From Neobacillus niacini (GTDB lineage Bacteria > Bacillota > Bacilli > Bacillales > Cytobacillaceae), in NCBI RefSeq assembly GCF_030817595.1, contig NZ_JAUSZN010000001.1, positions 2,054,001 to 2,118,000 on the forward strand: 64,000 nt of DNA, written 5' to 3'. The notes beneath the pieces were generated by a model. It was not told the DNA's origin and made no database searches. It worked only from the letters and a program-made list of their open reading frames with translations. This document shows, one piece after another, positions 8,606 through 16,351 of this stretch (its first letter is position 1; every line of letters starts with the position of its first letter). Position numbers and translations under genes: made by a program.

Positions 8606-9637
8606 TTACTTTTGCATTCCTAATGCTGTTAATAATTGTTGGACTTGGCTTTCTTGCTCTTCTAAAAACTTTTTGAAATCAGAACTGTTTTTATACTCCA
8701 ATTCCCAGCCTTGCGTCTCAACTTCTTTTTTCCATTCAGGAGAGTTAACGAGCTTATCAATTGCTTGTTCCCAATATGTTTTGGCTTCCTTAGACATTTT
8801 TTCCGGACCAAACACCCCGCGCCAAATCGTAAACTCTGCATCTACACCCTGCTCTGTTGCCGTTGGAACATCCTTAAAATCACCCGTTAAACGCTCAGTT
8901 GAGGTAATCGCCAACACGCGCACCTTGCCCGCCTTTAAAAATTCTTTAACACTTGAGGCATCAGTACCAATGACATCTGCGTTACCACCGAGTAGTGCCG
9001 TAATTGCTTCACCGCCGCCATCATAGGAAACGTATTTAACTTTTGTTGGGTCCACCCCATATTTGTAAGCAGGGAGAATGGAAATTAAATGGTCCATGGA
9101 ACCTGGTGCCGATCCACCTGCAAACGTTAATTTACTAGGATCTTTCTTTACCTCTTCCAAAACTGACTTTAAGTCTGTAAATTTCGAATCTGCCTTAACA
9201 ACGATTGCACCGAAATCTTTTGTCAGCTGCGCCAATGGTGTTGTATTTTTGTAGCCATATGGACTGTTTCCTTCTTTTTTCAGATTGTTAATCACAATCG
9301 GTGGTGAATTGACAAAGAGCATGTCATTATTTTCAACTTGCTGGGTAGCATATTCAGCCATAAAAACAGCACCGCCGCCACCTGGCTTGTTCTCTACCGT
9401 CAAAGGCTGATCAACTATCTTCGTTTCACCCAGCACTTTCGTAAACGCTCGAGCGGTTAAATCCCATCCGCCACCTGCCCCTGATGGCGCGACAACTGTA
9501 ATGGCTTTCGTTGGATAGCCAGTAGTTTCTTCCTTCTTTCCTGGGCTTGCTGTTTCATTACTGGTGCTGCATGCACCAAGGCTTAACGCCAATGCTCCTG
9601 CAACCATAACTGCTGATATTTTTTTCATAGAAAACAT
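8606..9637 (-). CDS. tctC: Tripartite tricarboxylate transporter substrate-binding lipoprotein TctC
   Basis: Extracellular solute-binding protein of the TTT (Bug/TctC) family, 343 aa. A lipoprotein signal peptide precedes a lipobox ending LGAC, so it is anchored to the outer face of the membrane. Mature-domain hallmarks include TVVAPSGAGGGWDLTAR and VENKPGGGG near the N-terminus, the ligand-binding loops of this family. The start chosen is ATG 9637 with AGGGGG 7 nt upstream; 38 further open codons extend into the promoter and are rejected. The leader carries a near-consensus cre box and an operator-like direct repeat shared with the citrate carrier. Confidence 0.93.
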   Translation of the reverse strand: MFSMKKISAVMVAGALALSLGACSTSNETASPGKKEETTGYPTKAITVVAPSGAGGGWDLTARAFTKVLGETKIVDQPLTVENKPGGGGAVFMAEYATQQVENNDMLFVNSPPIVINNLKKEGNSPYGYKNTTPLAQLTKDFGAIVVKADSKFTDLKSVLEEVKKDPSKLTFAGGSAPGSMDHLISILPAYKYGVDPTKVKYVSYDGGGEAITALLGGNADVIGTDASSVKEFLKAGKVRVLAITSTERLTGDFKDVPTATEQGVDAEFTIWRGVFGPEKMSKEAKTYWEQAIDKLVNSPEWKKEVETQGWELEYKNSSDFKKFLEEQESQVQQLLTALGMQK

Positions 9638-9650
9638 TTCAATTCCCCCT

Positions 9651-9664
9651 TGTAAACGTTTTCT
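9651..9664 (-). promoter_or_regulatory. cre-like box before tctC
   Basis: TGTAAACGTTTTCT matches 13 of 14 cre positions. It lies about 14 nt upstream of the tctC start, downstream of the likely promoter, a road-block position for CcpA. Confidence 0.6.
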
Positions 9665-9731
9665 TAATTTTACAAAATTTTCGAATATTTTATAGATTAT
9701 ACATTTAAACAGCATTAAAAACTTTTTAACC

Positions 9732-9750
9732 ATTTTGTCCATTTTGTTCA
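9732..9750 (-). promoter_or_regulatory. Direct-repeat operator before tctC
   Basis: The minus strand reads TGAACAAAATGGACAAAAT. It differs at one base in 18 from the site before the citrate carrier (1801-1819) and lies about 95-113 nt upstream of the start, the same distance as there. Candidate site for the CitB-family regulators encoded between the two transporters. Confidence 0.6.
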
Positions 9751-9869
9751 CGAAGATAAAATATCCGATTTCCTTTTAAGCTATTTTTTGTCAATTTTGT
9801 ACTCGAATAGTTCCACTCAGATAAGCCACGATATAAGTGTAAGATAATTTTTTGAGGAGCTGACAATAC

Positions 9870-10739
9870 TTGAAAAAAGGCTTAATTACTTTCGTTTTAA
9901 CCTCTACTCTCATCGGCTTAACTGGTTGTGGTGGAGATAATCAAAATGCTGGCAGTGATAACAACGGTGCAAATTTAGGGGTAAATAACGTTAGAAACAA
10001 CATGAGAAACAATGATAACAATGGTGTTACCGGAAGAAATGTTTCGAACCAAAACTTAAGAGTTTCAACTCGTGCCGCAAACAATGTAGCACGTTTACAA
10101 GAAGTGGATCAAGCCCATGTAATCATCCGTAATAACGACGCATATGTGGCTGTGCGATTAAACAATCAGCAAGGCGGGACTACTGGGGATCGCGCCGGCA
10201 CTGGCACAGGTACAACGAATAACATTGGTAGAAACGGTAATAATGCTGGGAATACCCAAAATACCGGGACTGGTAATGCAGGGATTACTGGAACCAACAC
10301 AAATACTGGAAATAACGGGACTACAGGACACAACACGAACGTAGGAAACGGGTTTACAGGAAACTATACGAACTCTGGGAATACAGGCACTACAGGTCCC
10401 AACATGAATACTGGGACTGGTGCGATAACCGGAAACAATACAGGTGCTGGGACAGATCGTATAACTGGAACAAACACAAACACCGGTAATAATGGTACGA
10501 ATATGAATGGTAACAATGGAACAGGTGGTACCAACTATAAAGAAGTATCAACTCGTCTTGAGCAAAGGATTGCTGACCAAGTAAGGGCAGCTGATAAAAA
10601 AATTCACAATGTTTATGTTTCTTACGATAACGATTTTTACAGCCAAATGAACAACTATACAAACGATATTCAAAATGGACGAAACAGAAATGGTATCTGG
10701 GATGATTTTACCGATACTGTCGGAAGGTTCTTTCGTTAA
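9870..10739 (+). CDS. YhcN/YlaJ-family sporulation lipoprotein with Asn/Gly/Thr-rich insert
   Basis: A 289-aa lipoprotein starting at TTG 9870 after GAGGAG. The signal peptide ends in a lipobox LTGC (Cys20). Residues about 60-105 (VARLQEVDQAHVIIRNNDAYVAVRL) and the C-terminus (LEQRIADQVRAADKKIHNVYVSYD) are the two halves of the YhcN/YlaJ domain found in spore inner-membrane or coat-associated lipoproteins. Between them sits about 120 residues of low-complexity sequence with repeated TGTNTNTGNNG-like units, absent from ordinary YhcN. It is transcribed divergently from tctC and followed by a hairpin. Expression is presumably forespore-specific, but I see no clear sigma-G promoter. Confidence 0.85.
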   Translation: MKKGLITFVLTSTLIGLTGCGGDNQNAGSDNNGANLGVNNVRNNMRNNDNNGVTGRNVSNQNLRVSTRAANNVARLQEVDQAHVIIRNNDAYVAVRLNNQQGGTTGDRAGTGTGTTNNIGRNGNNAGNTQNTGTGNAGITGTNTNTGNNGTTGHNTNVGNGFTGNYTNSGNTGTTGPNMNTGTGAITGNNTGAGTDRITGTNTNTGNNGTNMNGNNGTGGTNYKEVSTRLEQRIADQVRAADKKIHNVYVSYDNDFYSQMNNYTNDIQNGRNRNGIWDDFTDTVGRFFR

Positions 10740-10750
10740 TAATCCATGGA

Positions 10751-10781
10751 GAAAACTGTCGAATTCACGTCGGCAGTTTTC
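10751..10781 (+). terminator. Hairpin after the spore lipoprotein gene
   Basis: GAAAACTGTCGA and TCGGCAGTTTTC form a 12-bp stem with one G-T wobble and a 7-nt loop. The T-tract after it is weak (CCGTTTC), so termination strength is uncertain. It separates two convergent genes. Confidence 0.6.
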
Positions 10782-10799
10782 CCGTTTCAATTAATAATA

Positions 10800-11750
10800 T
10801 TAGGACCTTTCCAACAAACATTCTTTAGGAGGAACCTCAATAAATCCTTCAATACTTGGCTGCCTCATGGCTCCACCTTCCGTCCACTCAGCGAATTTTA
10901 TCTTAACCGTTTTTACTGGTGTTACCCAGGTGGCATGCGCATGGCGTTGAGGTGTCTTGTGAAAAGGATGCTCGTCTGTTACCAATTCCCTTAATTCTTT
11001 CGTTAGTTCTTTCCAGTCAACAACTGTCATTTTCCCGGTCCCCGTATGACCTACATAATGAAGGTTCCCTTTATTATCATATAGACCAAGTAGTATGGAA
11101 TTTATGGTATCATGCCCTAATGTAAATCCTCCGATAACGGCGATGATATCACGATAATTTTTCACCTTGAGCCAGTCATCCCGCTTTTTTCCAATTGAAT
11201 AATGTGAACTAAGCCTTTTCATTACGATCCCTTCCATTCCTTGTTCCTTAATGGCTTTGAATAAGGCTTCTGCTTCAGAGATAGAAGGAACTAGTTGAAT
11301 ATGATCGTTAGGAGTAATGATGTCTGCAAGTAGTTCATTTCTAACTTGAAACGGCTTGTTATCAATCCACTCCCCATTCAAATAAATCACATCGAAAATC
11401 ATATAGATAATCGGAACAGATTCTGCAGCCATTTTTATGCGTTCTAAGTTCCGTAACCCATCTCGTCTCATTACTTGTTGGAAAGAGGGTCTGCCATCTT
11501 CCCCTAAAGCAATGACTTCTCCATCTAAAATTACGGAATTGCTGGAACAGTATTCATGAAGGGGTATAATCTCTGGAAAATGGATGGTTCGTTCATTCTT
11601 TTTTCGATTATAAAGCCGTACTTCGTGTGTGTCGGAATAGGTAAGGATTCGAACCCCATCCCATTTAACCTGCGCAATCCATTCCTCCCCTGTCGGAATA
11701 ATATCACTGCTAACAGGCTCCATTGCAAAAATAGGATCCAGTTTGATCAC
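10800..11750 (-). CDS. ATP-dependent DNA ligase, LigD-type ligase domain as a separate protein
   Basis: Stand-alone ligase of about 316 aa. It has the nucleotidyltransferase motif with catalytic lysine (VKWDGVR), motif III (IFDVIYLNGEW), motif IV (EGIVMKR), motif V (WLKVKNYRD) and a C-terminal OB-fold. In Bacillus the ligase and polymerase modules are usually joined in LigD and act with Ku in non-homologous end joining; here the polymerase is a separate, divergent gene at 11823. The start is uncertain: GTG 11750 and ATG 11723 are both plausible, neither with a strong ribosome site, and the open frame extends to 11894. No Ku gene is visible in the window. Confidence 0.85.
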   Translation of the reverse strand: MIKLDPIFAMEPVSSDIIPTGEEWIAQVKWDGVRILTYSDTHEVRLYNRKKNERTIHFPEIIPLHEYCSSNSVILDGEVIALGEDGRPSFQQVMRRDGLRNLERIKMAAESVPIIYMIFDVIYLNGEWIDNKPFQVRNELLADIITPNDHIQLVPSISEAEALFKAIKEQGMEGIVMKRLSSHYSIGKKRDDWLKVKNYRDIIAVIGGFTLGHDTINSILLGLYDNKGNLHYVGHTGTGKMTVVDWKELTKELRELVTDEHPFHKTPQRHAHATWVTPVKTVKIKFAEWTEGGAMRQPSIEGFIEVPPKECLLERS

Positions 11751-11822
11751 CCCAATAATTAGATAATACATAGTTTTTACGATAACCACTGAAAATATAG
11801 AGGAGAACAGGAGGTCTTTCAT

Positions 11823-12722
11823 GTGGAAGTAATAGAGGTTGATGGTCATGTCATTCAAATTACACACCCAGACAAAATTATTTGGGAAAATCAAGGCATT
11901 ACAAAGATGGACTATATTCAGTATTTGCTTGATGTTTCATCTTATCTTATACAGCATGCCAAAGAACGATTATTAATGATATGGGTTTATCCTCAGGGTA
12001 TATCTGGTAAGAAGATTGAAAAAAGATCAGTTCCTCAAACTGCGCCAAAATGGGTCAGCCAAACTTTCTATAAGGAGAAGGAGAGAATATTATTAAATGA
12101 CCGGGCTACACTAGTTTGGGCTGCGAACTATGGTGCAATTGAATTCCACGTTCCATTTGATACCCATAAAAAACCCGATTATCCGATGGAAATGGTATTC
12201 GATTTAGATCCTCCTGATGATAATAGCTTTGATCTTGTGTTAGAGGTTGCACTAAAGTTGAAGCAACTTCTAGAATCGCTTGGTTTGATTTCCGTCCCTC
12301 GCACATCAGGTTCTTCTGGCATGCAAGTTTTTGTACCGATTTTGCCCCAATATACATTTGAACAAACCAGAAAGATTAATACCTTTGTTGCTCAGTATTT
12401 TGGTGAGAAATTGCCGCAGCACGTAACTCTTGAACGAGTGGTTTCCAAGAGAGGAAAAAAACTTTATTTCGATTACTTGCAGCTATGGCGAGGAAGGACA
12501 ATGCCAGTGGTTTACTCGGCGAGAGCAAAATCAGAACCAACGGTAGCTACTCCTCTAACTTGGGGAGAAGTTGAAGCGGGCATAAAGCCGACAGACTTCA
12601 CAATTTTCAACCTGAAGAAAAGGATACTAGAGAAGGGAGATTTGTTTAATCTAATTACTTCGGGAAAACGTAATCAGTCATTGGATGATATTCTTAAATT
12701 TATTGAAAAAAATAAGGTTTAG
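11823..12722 (+). CDS. LigD-type primase/polymerase domain protein
   Basis: A 299-aa archaeo-eukaryotic primase-type polymerase of the LigD PolDom family, which fills gaps and adds ribonucleotides at double-strand breaks. The catalytic acidic motif is FDLDPPDD (about residues 116-123), followed by a TSGSSGMQVFVPI substrate-binding motif. GTG 11823 is the start, 8 nt after a perfect AGGAGG; an ATG two bases earlier is out of frame and stops after three codons. It is divergent from the DNA ligase gene. Splitting the LigD modules would let the cell set the two activities separately. Confidence 0.87.
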   Translation: MEVIEVDGHVIQITHPDKIIWENQGITKMDYIQYLLDVSSYLIQHAKERLLMIWVYPQGISGKKIEKRSVPQTAPKWVSQTFYKEKERILLNDRATLVWAANYGAIEFHVPFDTHKKPDYPMEMVFDLDPPDDNSFDLVLEVALKLKQLLESLGLISVPRTSGSSGMQVFVPILPQYTFEQTRKINTFVAQYFGEKLPQHVTLERVVSKRGKKLYFDYLQLWRGRTMPVVYSARAKSEPTVATPLTWGEVEAGIKPTDFTIFNLKKRILEKGDLFNLITSGKRNQSLDDILKFIEKNKV

Positions 12723-12727
12723 GACTG

Positions 12728-12760
12728 AAAAAAGGCCCTAGGAATTCCTAAGAACCTTTT
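12728..12760. terminator. Bidirectional terminator
   Basis: A long imperfect hairpin (AAAGG...CCTTTT outside a TAGGAATTCCTA core) lies between two convergent genes. A T-run follows on the minus strand and an A-run precedes on the plus strand, so it can serve both. Confidence 0.75.
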
Positions 12761-12767
12761 CGACAAG

Positions 12768-13394
12768 TTAATCAAATTTGATCAAACATTCACCAAGTAT
12801 GGAATTCCCCCAAAGTAATGTTAAATGATCGTTGTCGTTAACGGGACCGACACCTTCAGGGGTTCCCGTAAAGATTAAATCCCCTTCTCCTAAACCAAAG
12901 TTTAGGGCTGTGAAATCGATAATGGTCTGTAAATCAAAAATCATATTAGTGATATTCCCTTGCTGCACCTTTTCTTCATTTTTAATTAAGGAAAAATCAT
13001 TCTGCTTCATTTCTTCTATCCCCGGAAAGGGAATAAATTTGCTGACAATCGCTGAGTTTGGAAACCCTTTTGCTAATAGCCAAGGATGTCCTTTTTTCTT
13101 GAGTTCGCTCTGGACATCCCTAAGTGTAAAATCAATGCCGATTGCAATACTATCTACTATATCCTCTACTTTTATCCCCGTTTCATATGGTTTGGCTATT
13201 CGAATGACAACTTCGGTTTCAAAATGAATAGATCCTCGGTTACTAGGGAGTGAAATTTCCTGACCAGCAGCTTCTATAAGAGCATGAGTAGGTTTGGAAA
13301 ATAGCATGGGAGAAGTCGGCACTTCATTTTGTAATTCTTTGGCATGTGCAGCATAGTTTCGACCAACGCAATAAATGTTATTTATTTTATTCAA
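12768..13394 (-). CDS. Fumarylacetoacetate hydrolase-family protein
   Basis: A 208-aa protein starting at TTG 13394 (GAGGG upstream). It shows the FAH-fold signatures: CVGRNYAAHAKEL at the N-terminus, the metal-ligand region HFETEVVIRI, GIDFTLRDVQ, and GEGDLIFTGTPEGVGP at the C-terminus. Family members hydrolyse or decarboxylate beta-diketo acids (fumarylpyruvate, oxaloacetate, acylpyruvates) using a divalent metal. The length suits the short YcgM/FAHD1-like group. It appears monocistronic, with no neighbour that would indicate a pathway, so the substrate is unknown. Confidence 0.88.
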   Translation of the reverse strand: MNKINNIYCVGRNYAAHAKELQNEVPTSPMLFSKPTHALIEAAGQEISLPSNRGSIHFETEVVIRIAKPYETGIKVEDIVDSIAIGIDFTLRDVQSELKKKGHPWLLAKGFPNSAIVSKFIPFPGIEEMKQNDFSLIKNEEKVQQGNITNMIFDLQTIIDFTALNFGLGEGDLIFTGTPEGVGPVNDNDHLTLLWGNSILGECLIKFD

Positions 13395-13480
13395 GACAAT
13401 CCCTCATTTTCCAAGTTAGTATTATCATTTTAACATAATCCAGCTTAAGTTAAGTTTGGAAAAAATCTTTGCGAAAGAAG

Positions 13481-14212
13481 CTACTTTACTACATTTTTCG
13501 GTTGAAGCGGGTTGTTTTGTAAAATGGTTTCTACTTCTTCATAGCCCTCTAGAAATGCAAAGTTATATCTAGCTGGAAGTGCGAAAACATATTCATTATT
13601 TTGGGCTAGCAATGTTGGTCCAATCGGTGCTGCACCAATATGAAATTCCCCCTTTTCAAGTGAGGTCCATTGTTTAATCGTAAAAATCATAATCGGAATA
13701 TCTTGTCTTGGTTTTTCCTCCGTCCATGCAGGATGTCTAATTAAAAGGATTTGACCATTTTCCATTTGTTGTTGATCAGCACCTATACCTTCCCACGAAT
13801 CCGATACAATCTGATAGCCCTCCCAACTTTCGGGTAACGTAAAGGTAAATCCATATTCTGCGTTTTCATAAAGGTTTTCTTCAGATTCATTCTGATCTAT
13901 TTCTTCATTATCATTGTTGCTATCTACTGTAGGTTCTCCTTTACCTTGCTGCCCTTGTTGATTTGAATCGAGACTTATTGTCGGGATTATAAGAATGGCG
14001 AATAACACAAAGGCAGCGATACTTGCTAAACCTAATGAAATCTTTTTCATTATTCCAGTTCTCTTTTTCTTCTTATCATAAGAACGGGCAAATTGGATTA
14101 GGTTTTCATGGATGATATCTTGTGTTTCTTTAGTAAACTTTTTATCATAATCAGGTTCTGGTAATGATCGAATTTTTTGCTCTAAATCATAAAATTCCTC
14201 ATTCTTTTTCAT
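13481..14212 (-). CDS. Putative anti-sigma factor (single-pass membrane protein)
   Basis: A 243-aa protein with a soluble N-terminal segment of about 60 residues, one transmembrane helix (SLGLASIAAFVLFAILII), an acidic Asn/Glu-rich linker and an extracytoplasmic C-terminal domain. Its start (ATG 14212, GGAGG upstream) overlaps the end of the ECF sigma gene by 14 nt, the standard arrangement for a sigma with its membrane anti-sigma. No classical zinc-binding anti-sigma motif is visible, so the role rests on context and topology. The outer domain may sense envelope stress. Confidence 0.75.
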   Translation of the reverse strand: MKKNEEFYDLEQKIRSLPEPDYDKKFTKETQDIIHENLIQFARSYDKKKKRTGIMKKISLGLASIAAFVLFAILIIPTISLDSNQQGQQGKGEPTVDSNNDNEEIDQNESEENLYENAEYGFTFTLPESWEGYQIVSDSWEGIGADQQQMENGQILLIRHPAWTEEKPRQDIPIMIFTIKQWTSLEKGEFHIGAAPIGPTLLAQNNEYVFALPARYNFAFLEGYEEVETILQNNPLQPKNVVK

Positions 14213-14708
14213 GAGAAAATCCTCCAATGCTTTTTTGTAGTGACTTTAACGCACGATGATAGGTAGTTCGAACTTTATTTTCATTCCAATTTAATATGGA
14301 GGCTGTTTCAGATACAGAGAGTTCTTTAATCCCTCTAAGGATGACTACATCTCGATAATTTGCTTTTAGTGATTGGATCGCTTGATAAAGCAATTTGTTA
14401 TTTTCATTGAGTTGGAGTAGATTCTCCGGTGTTTCCATATCCGATTGCTCATCCCGGAACGAATTCCTTTGCTTCATTCTCAACCGATTCCTTTTCCTCA
14501 TTTCATCAATCCCAACATGGCGCGCAATTGAAAAAAGCCAGGTTTTAGGACTTGCTTTTTGCTGAAAAGTATCAAAACCTTTAATCGCTCGAATAAAAAC
14601 TTCCTGCACCAAATCTTCTACATCACTCGACCCGATGTAATAAACTAAATAATGGTATATATCTTTATTGTACAAGTAAAACCATTCCGAAATTATGTTA
14701 CTATTCAT
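14199..14708 (-). CDS. ECF-type RNA polymerase sigma factor (SigX/SigV-like)
   Basis: About 169 aa with sigma region 2 (YYIGSSDVEDLVQEVFIRAI, then WLFSIARHVGIDEMRKRNR) and region 4 (LSVSETASILNWNENKVRTTYHRALKSL) joined by a short linker, the ECF architecture. It directs transcription of an envelope-stress-type regulon and is held by the anti-sigma overlapping its 3' end. I chose ATG 14708 (GGAG 11 nt upstream). An alternative ATG at 14750 lacks a ribosome site, and an out-of-frame mini-ORF ends in an ATGA overlap with 14708, which might couple translation. It resembles SigX and SigV, but I cannot choose between them. Confidence 0.88.
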   Translation of the reverse strand: MNSNIISEWFYLYNKDIYHYLVYYIGSSDVEDLVQEVFIRAIKGFDTFQQKASPKTWLFSIARHVGIDEMRKRNRLRMKQRNSFRDEQSDMETPENLLQLNENNKLLYQAIQSLKANYRDVVILRGIKELSVSETASILNWNENKVRTTYHRALKSLQKSIGGFSHEKE

Positions 14709-15011
14709 CCGCTGGTCAACTCCATTTGTCCTCCAATTTTTTATACTCATAAATTAGTCGAATAAGTTTAGTATTTATGTCACCTAATAATAATAATATT
14801 TAAGTTTTATTCCTTGAAATTATTGATGAGCACCATTATTAGAATCTTAAAGGGGAAATTAGCAGCCTATTGTATTGGGCAAAGGCTATTTGGAAAAAAC
14901 TAGAAGTGCAGAGGAACCATAGCTAGAAGAAAAATCTAATAAATCATTGATGTCTGATACGGTTGACCGTTTGATACGGGAAGGAAAAATTTTGTTACAG
15001 GAGGAAATCCT
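14709..15011. other. Intergenic region between sigma gene and helicase loader
   Basis: About 300 nt, AT-rich. The left part should hold the sigma operon promoter; the right part holds a possible 21-aa ORF described separately. I see no strong hairpin or repeat. Confidence 0.5.
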
Positions 15012-15015
15012 ATGA
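14950..15015 (+). CDS. Possible 21-aa ORF overlapping the helicase-loader start
   Basis: The frame ATG 14950 to TGA 15015 encodes a charged 21-residue peptide (MSDTVDRLIREGK then ILLQEEIL). Its stop overlaps the next start as ATGA, and the AGGAGG of that gene lies inside it. The frame is closed by TAG just upstream and there is no good ribosome site of its own. It may be a decayed 3' end of a phage gene that once preceded the loader. Confidence 0.25.
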   Translation: MSDTVDRLIREGKILLQEEIL

Positions 15016-15374
15016 CCAAGGAAGAGGTAGTCAGACTTTTAGTACTGATTGAATCCGTTTATCCCAATTGTATATTAAAAAATGAAACGGTTCAGCAATG
15101 GTTCGAATTTTGTTCTGAGATGGATTATAAGAAGGTATTATCGAAACTGAAAAACCATATACGCAAATGTCCTTTTCCCCCTGCGATTGGTGAGATTGCT
15201 GTATTCCATTTCGAAGAAAATCAATTTCCTGCCACATTAAAGGAATGGATAACGAATGGACAGGAGATAATGGTATGCGACCGAATATCAAACAAACGAA
15301 GGCCACTACATGCCTGGCTAGCCGAATATTCACCAAGAAAGTCTGTTGAACTGGCTTTTGAAGAAGAACTATAG
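15012..15374 (+). CDS. Phage-type replicative helicase loader/inhibitor (G39P-like)
   Basis: A 120-aa protein with a perfect AGGAGG ribosome site. The sequence MTKEEVVRLLVLIESVYPN, the tract VQQWFEFCSEMDYKKV and LKNHIRKCPFPPAIGEIAVF match the N-terminal domain of the phage SPP1 G39P family, which binds the hexameric replicative helicase (DnaB/DnaC type) and holds or loads it. The C-terminal part is variable and ends acidic. No other phage replication, integrase or structural gene is near, so it is an isolated phage remnant or a domesticated host gene. Function in this host is unknown. Confidence 0.7.
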   Translation: MTKEEVVRLLVLIESVYPNCILKNETVQQWFEFCSEMDYKKVLSKLKNHIRKCPFPPAIGEIAVFHFEENQFPATLKEWITNGQEIMVCDRISNKRRPLHAWLAEYSPRKSVELAFEEEL

Positions 15375-15447
15375 CCGCGATCAAGATGATTGGGTCTAGT
15401 TTTATTCAATAAAATAGGGAAGGCAGCTTGCCCTCCCCTGTTCTATG

Positions 15448-16334
15448 TCAGCCTTTAACCGATCCCAAAGCAATCCCTTTCACTAGATACTTTTGAAAAA
15501 ATGGATAAGCAATGAGTATCGGCAGGATACCAATTACTGCAATCGCCATCCGCACACCGGTGGTAGGAATTTGGGCAGCAGCTGAACTTGTGTTTGTACC
15601 TAAATTACTGCTTGCCAAAAATTGTATGTCCGACAACATCCTGTTTAACATATTTTGGATACTAAATAAGGTTGGTTCTGTGATATACACAAGTCCATTA
15701 AACCAGTCATTCCAATAAAAGATTGTTTGAAGCAACCCAATCGTAGCCAGGATCGGCAATGAAAGCGGCAGGATGATGGAGAAGAAGGTTCTAAATTCAC
15801 CTGCACCATCCATCCGTGCGGATTCAACAACAGGCTCAGGGATGGAAGTCATAAAGAATGTTCTCATTAATAGGACGTTAAATCCGTTCATTAACAATCC
15901 TGGAACGATTAATGCCCAAATCGTATTTTTAATATCAAATACTTGGGTATATACGAGATAGGTCGGAACTAGTCCACCATTGAATAAGAGTGTAAAGAAA
16001 ACAAAGAAAGCAAAAAAGTTTCTGTAAGGTAAATCACGGCGAGACAGTGCATACGCCAAAAACGCAGTCATCGCTAGACTGATAAAGGTTCCAAATACGG
16101 TAACAAAAATGGTCACCCCGTAAGCTCGTAAAATACTTGCTGAATTCGTTAGCAGGTACTCATATGCCGCAAAGCTAAACTCCTTTGGAAAAAAGGAATA
16201 TCCGTCCTCAAAATAGAGGCTTCACTTGAAAAGGAAGAAGATAGAAGAAGGAACAAGGGAATAATGCTCCCTGCAGCAAGTATGAGTAAAAAGCTATGGG
16301 AAACCCAATTTGTAATTCGATCTGATCTATACAT
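15448..16334 (-). pseudogene. Sugar ABC transporter permease (LplC/YtcP-like), frameshifted
   Basis: The gene starts at ATG 16334 (ribosome site AGGAGGAG) and encodes a CUT1 permease N-terminus up to SSSFSSEASI. The frame then closes, while the -1 frame continues as EDGYSFFPKEFSFAAYEYLL and onward to a normal permease C-terminus with the EAA loop (ESARMDGAGEFRTFF) and the terminal KGIALGSVKG. The break is at a run of four A on the plus strand (16210-16213); one missing T in the coding strand explains it. It may be a real inactivating mutation, an assembly error or a -1 slip. It is the last gene after the binding protein and LplB-like permease. Confidence 0.85.
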
Positions 16335-16351
16335 TTTGCTCCTCCTCCGGC

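Noticed and set aside
10390..10662. Long antisense open frame inside the spore lipoprotein gene
   Set aside because: It mirrors the low-complexity repeats of the real gene, has Tyr/His-rich nonsense composition and no ribosome site.
14950..15374. Prophage or integrative element
   Set aside because: Only one phage-type gene is present; no integrase, att-like repeats, structural or lysis genes.
16149..16334. Separate 61-aa membrane protein
   Set aside because: It is the N-terminal half of the frameshifted LplC-like permease; its last 20 residues are out of frame.
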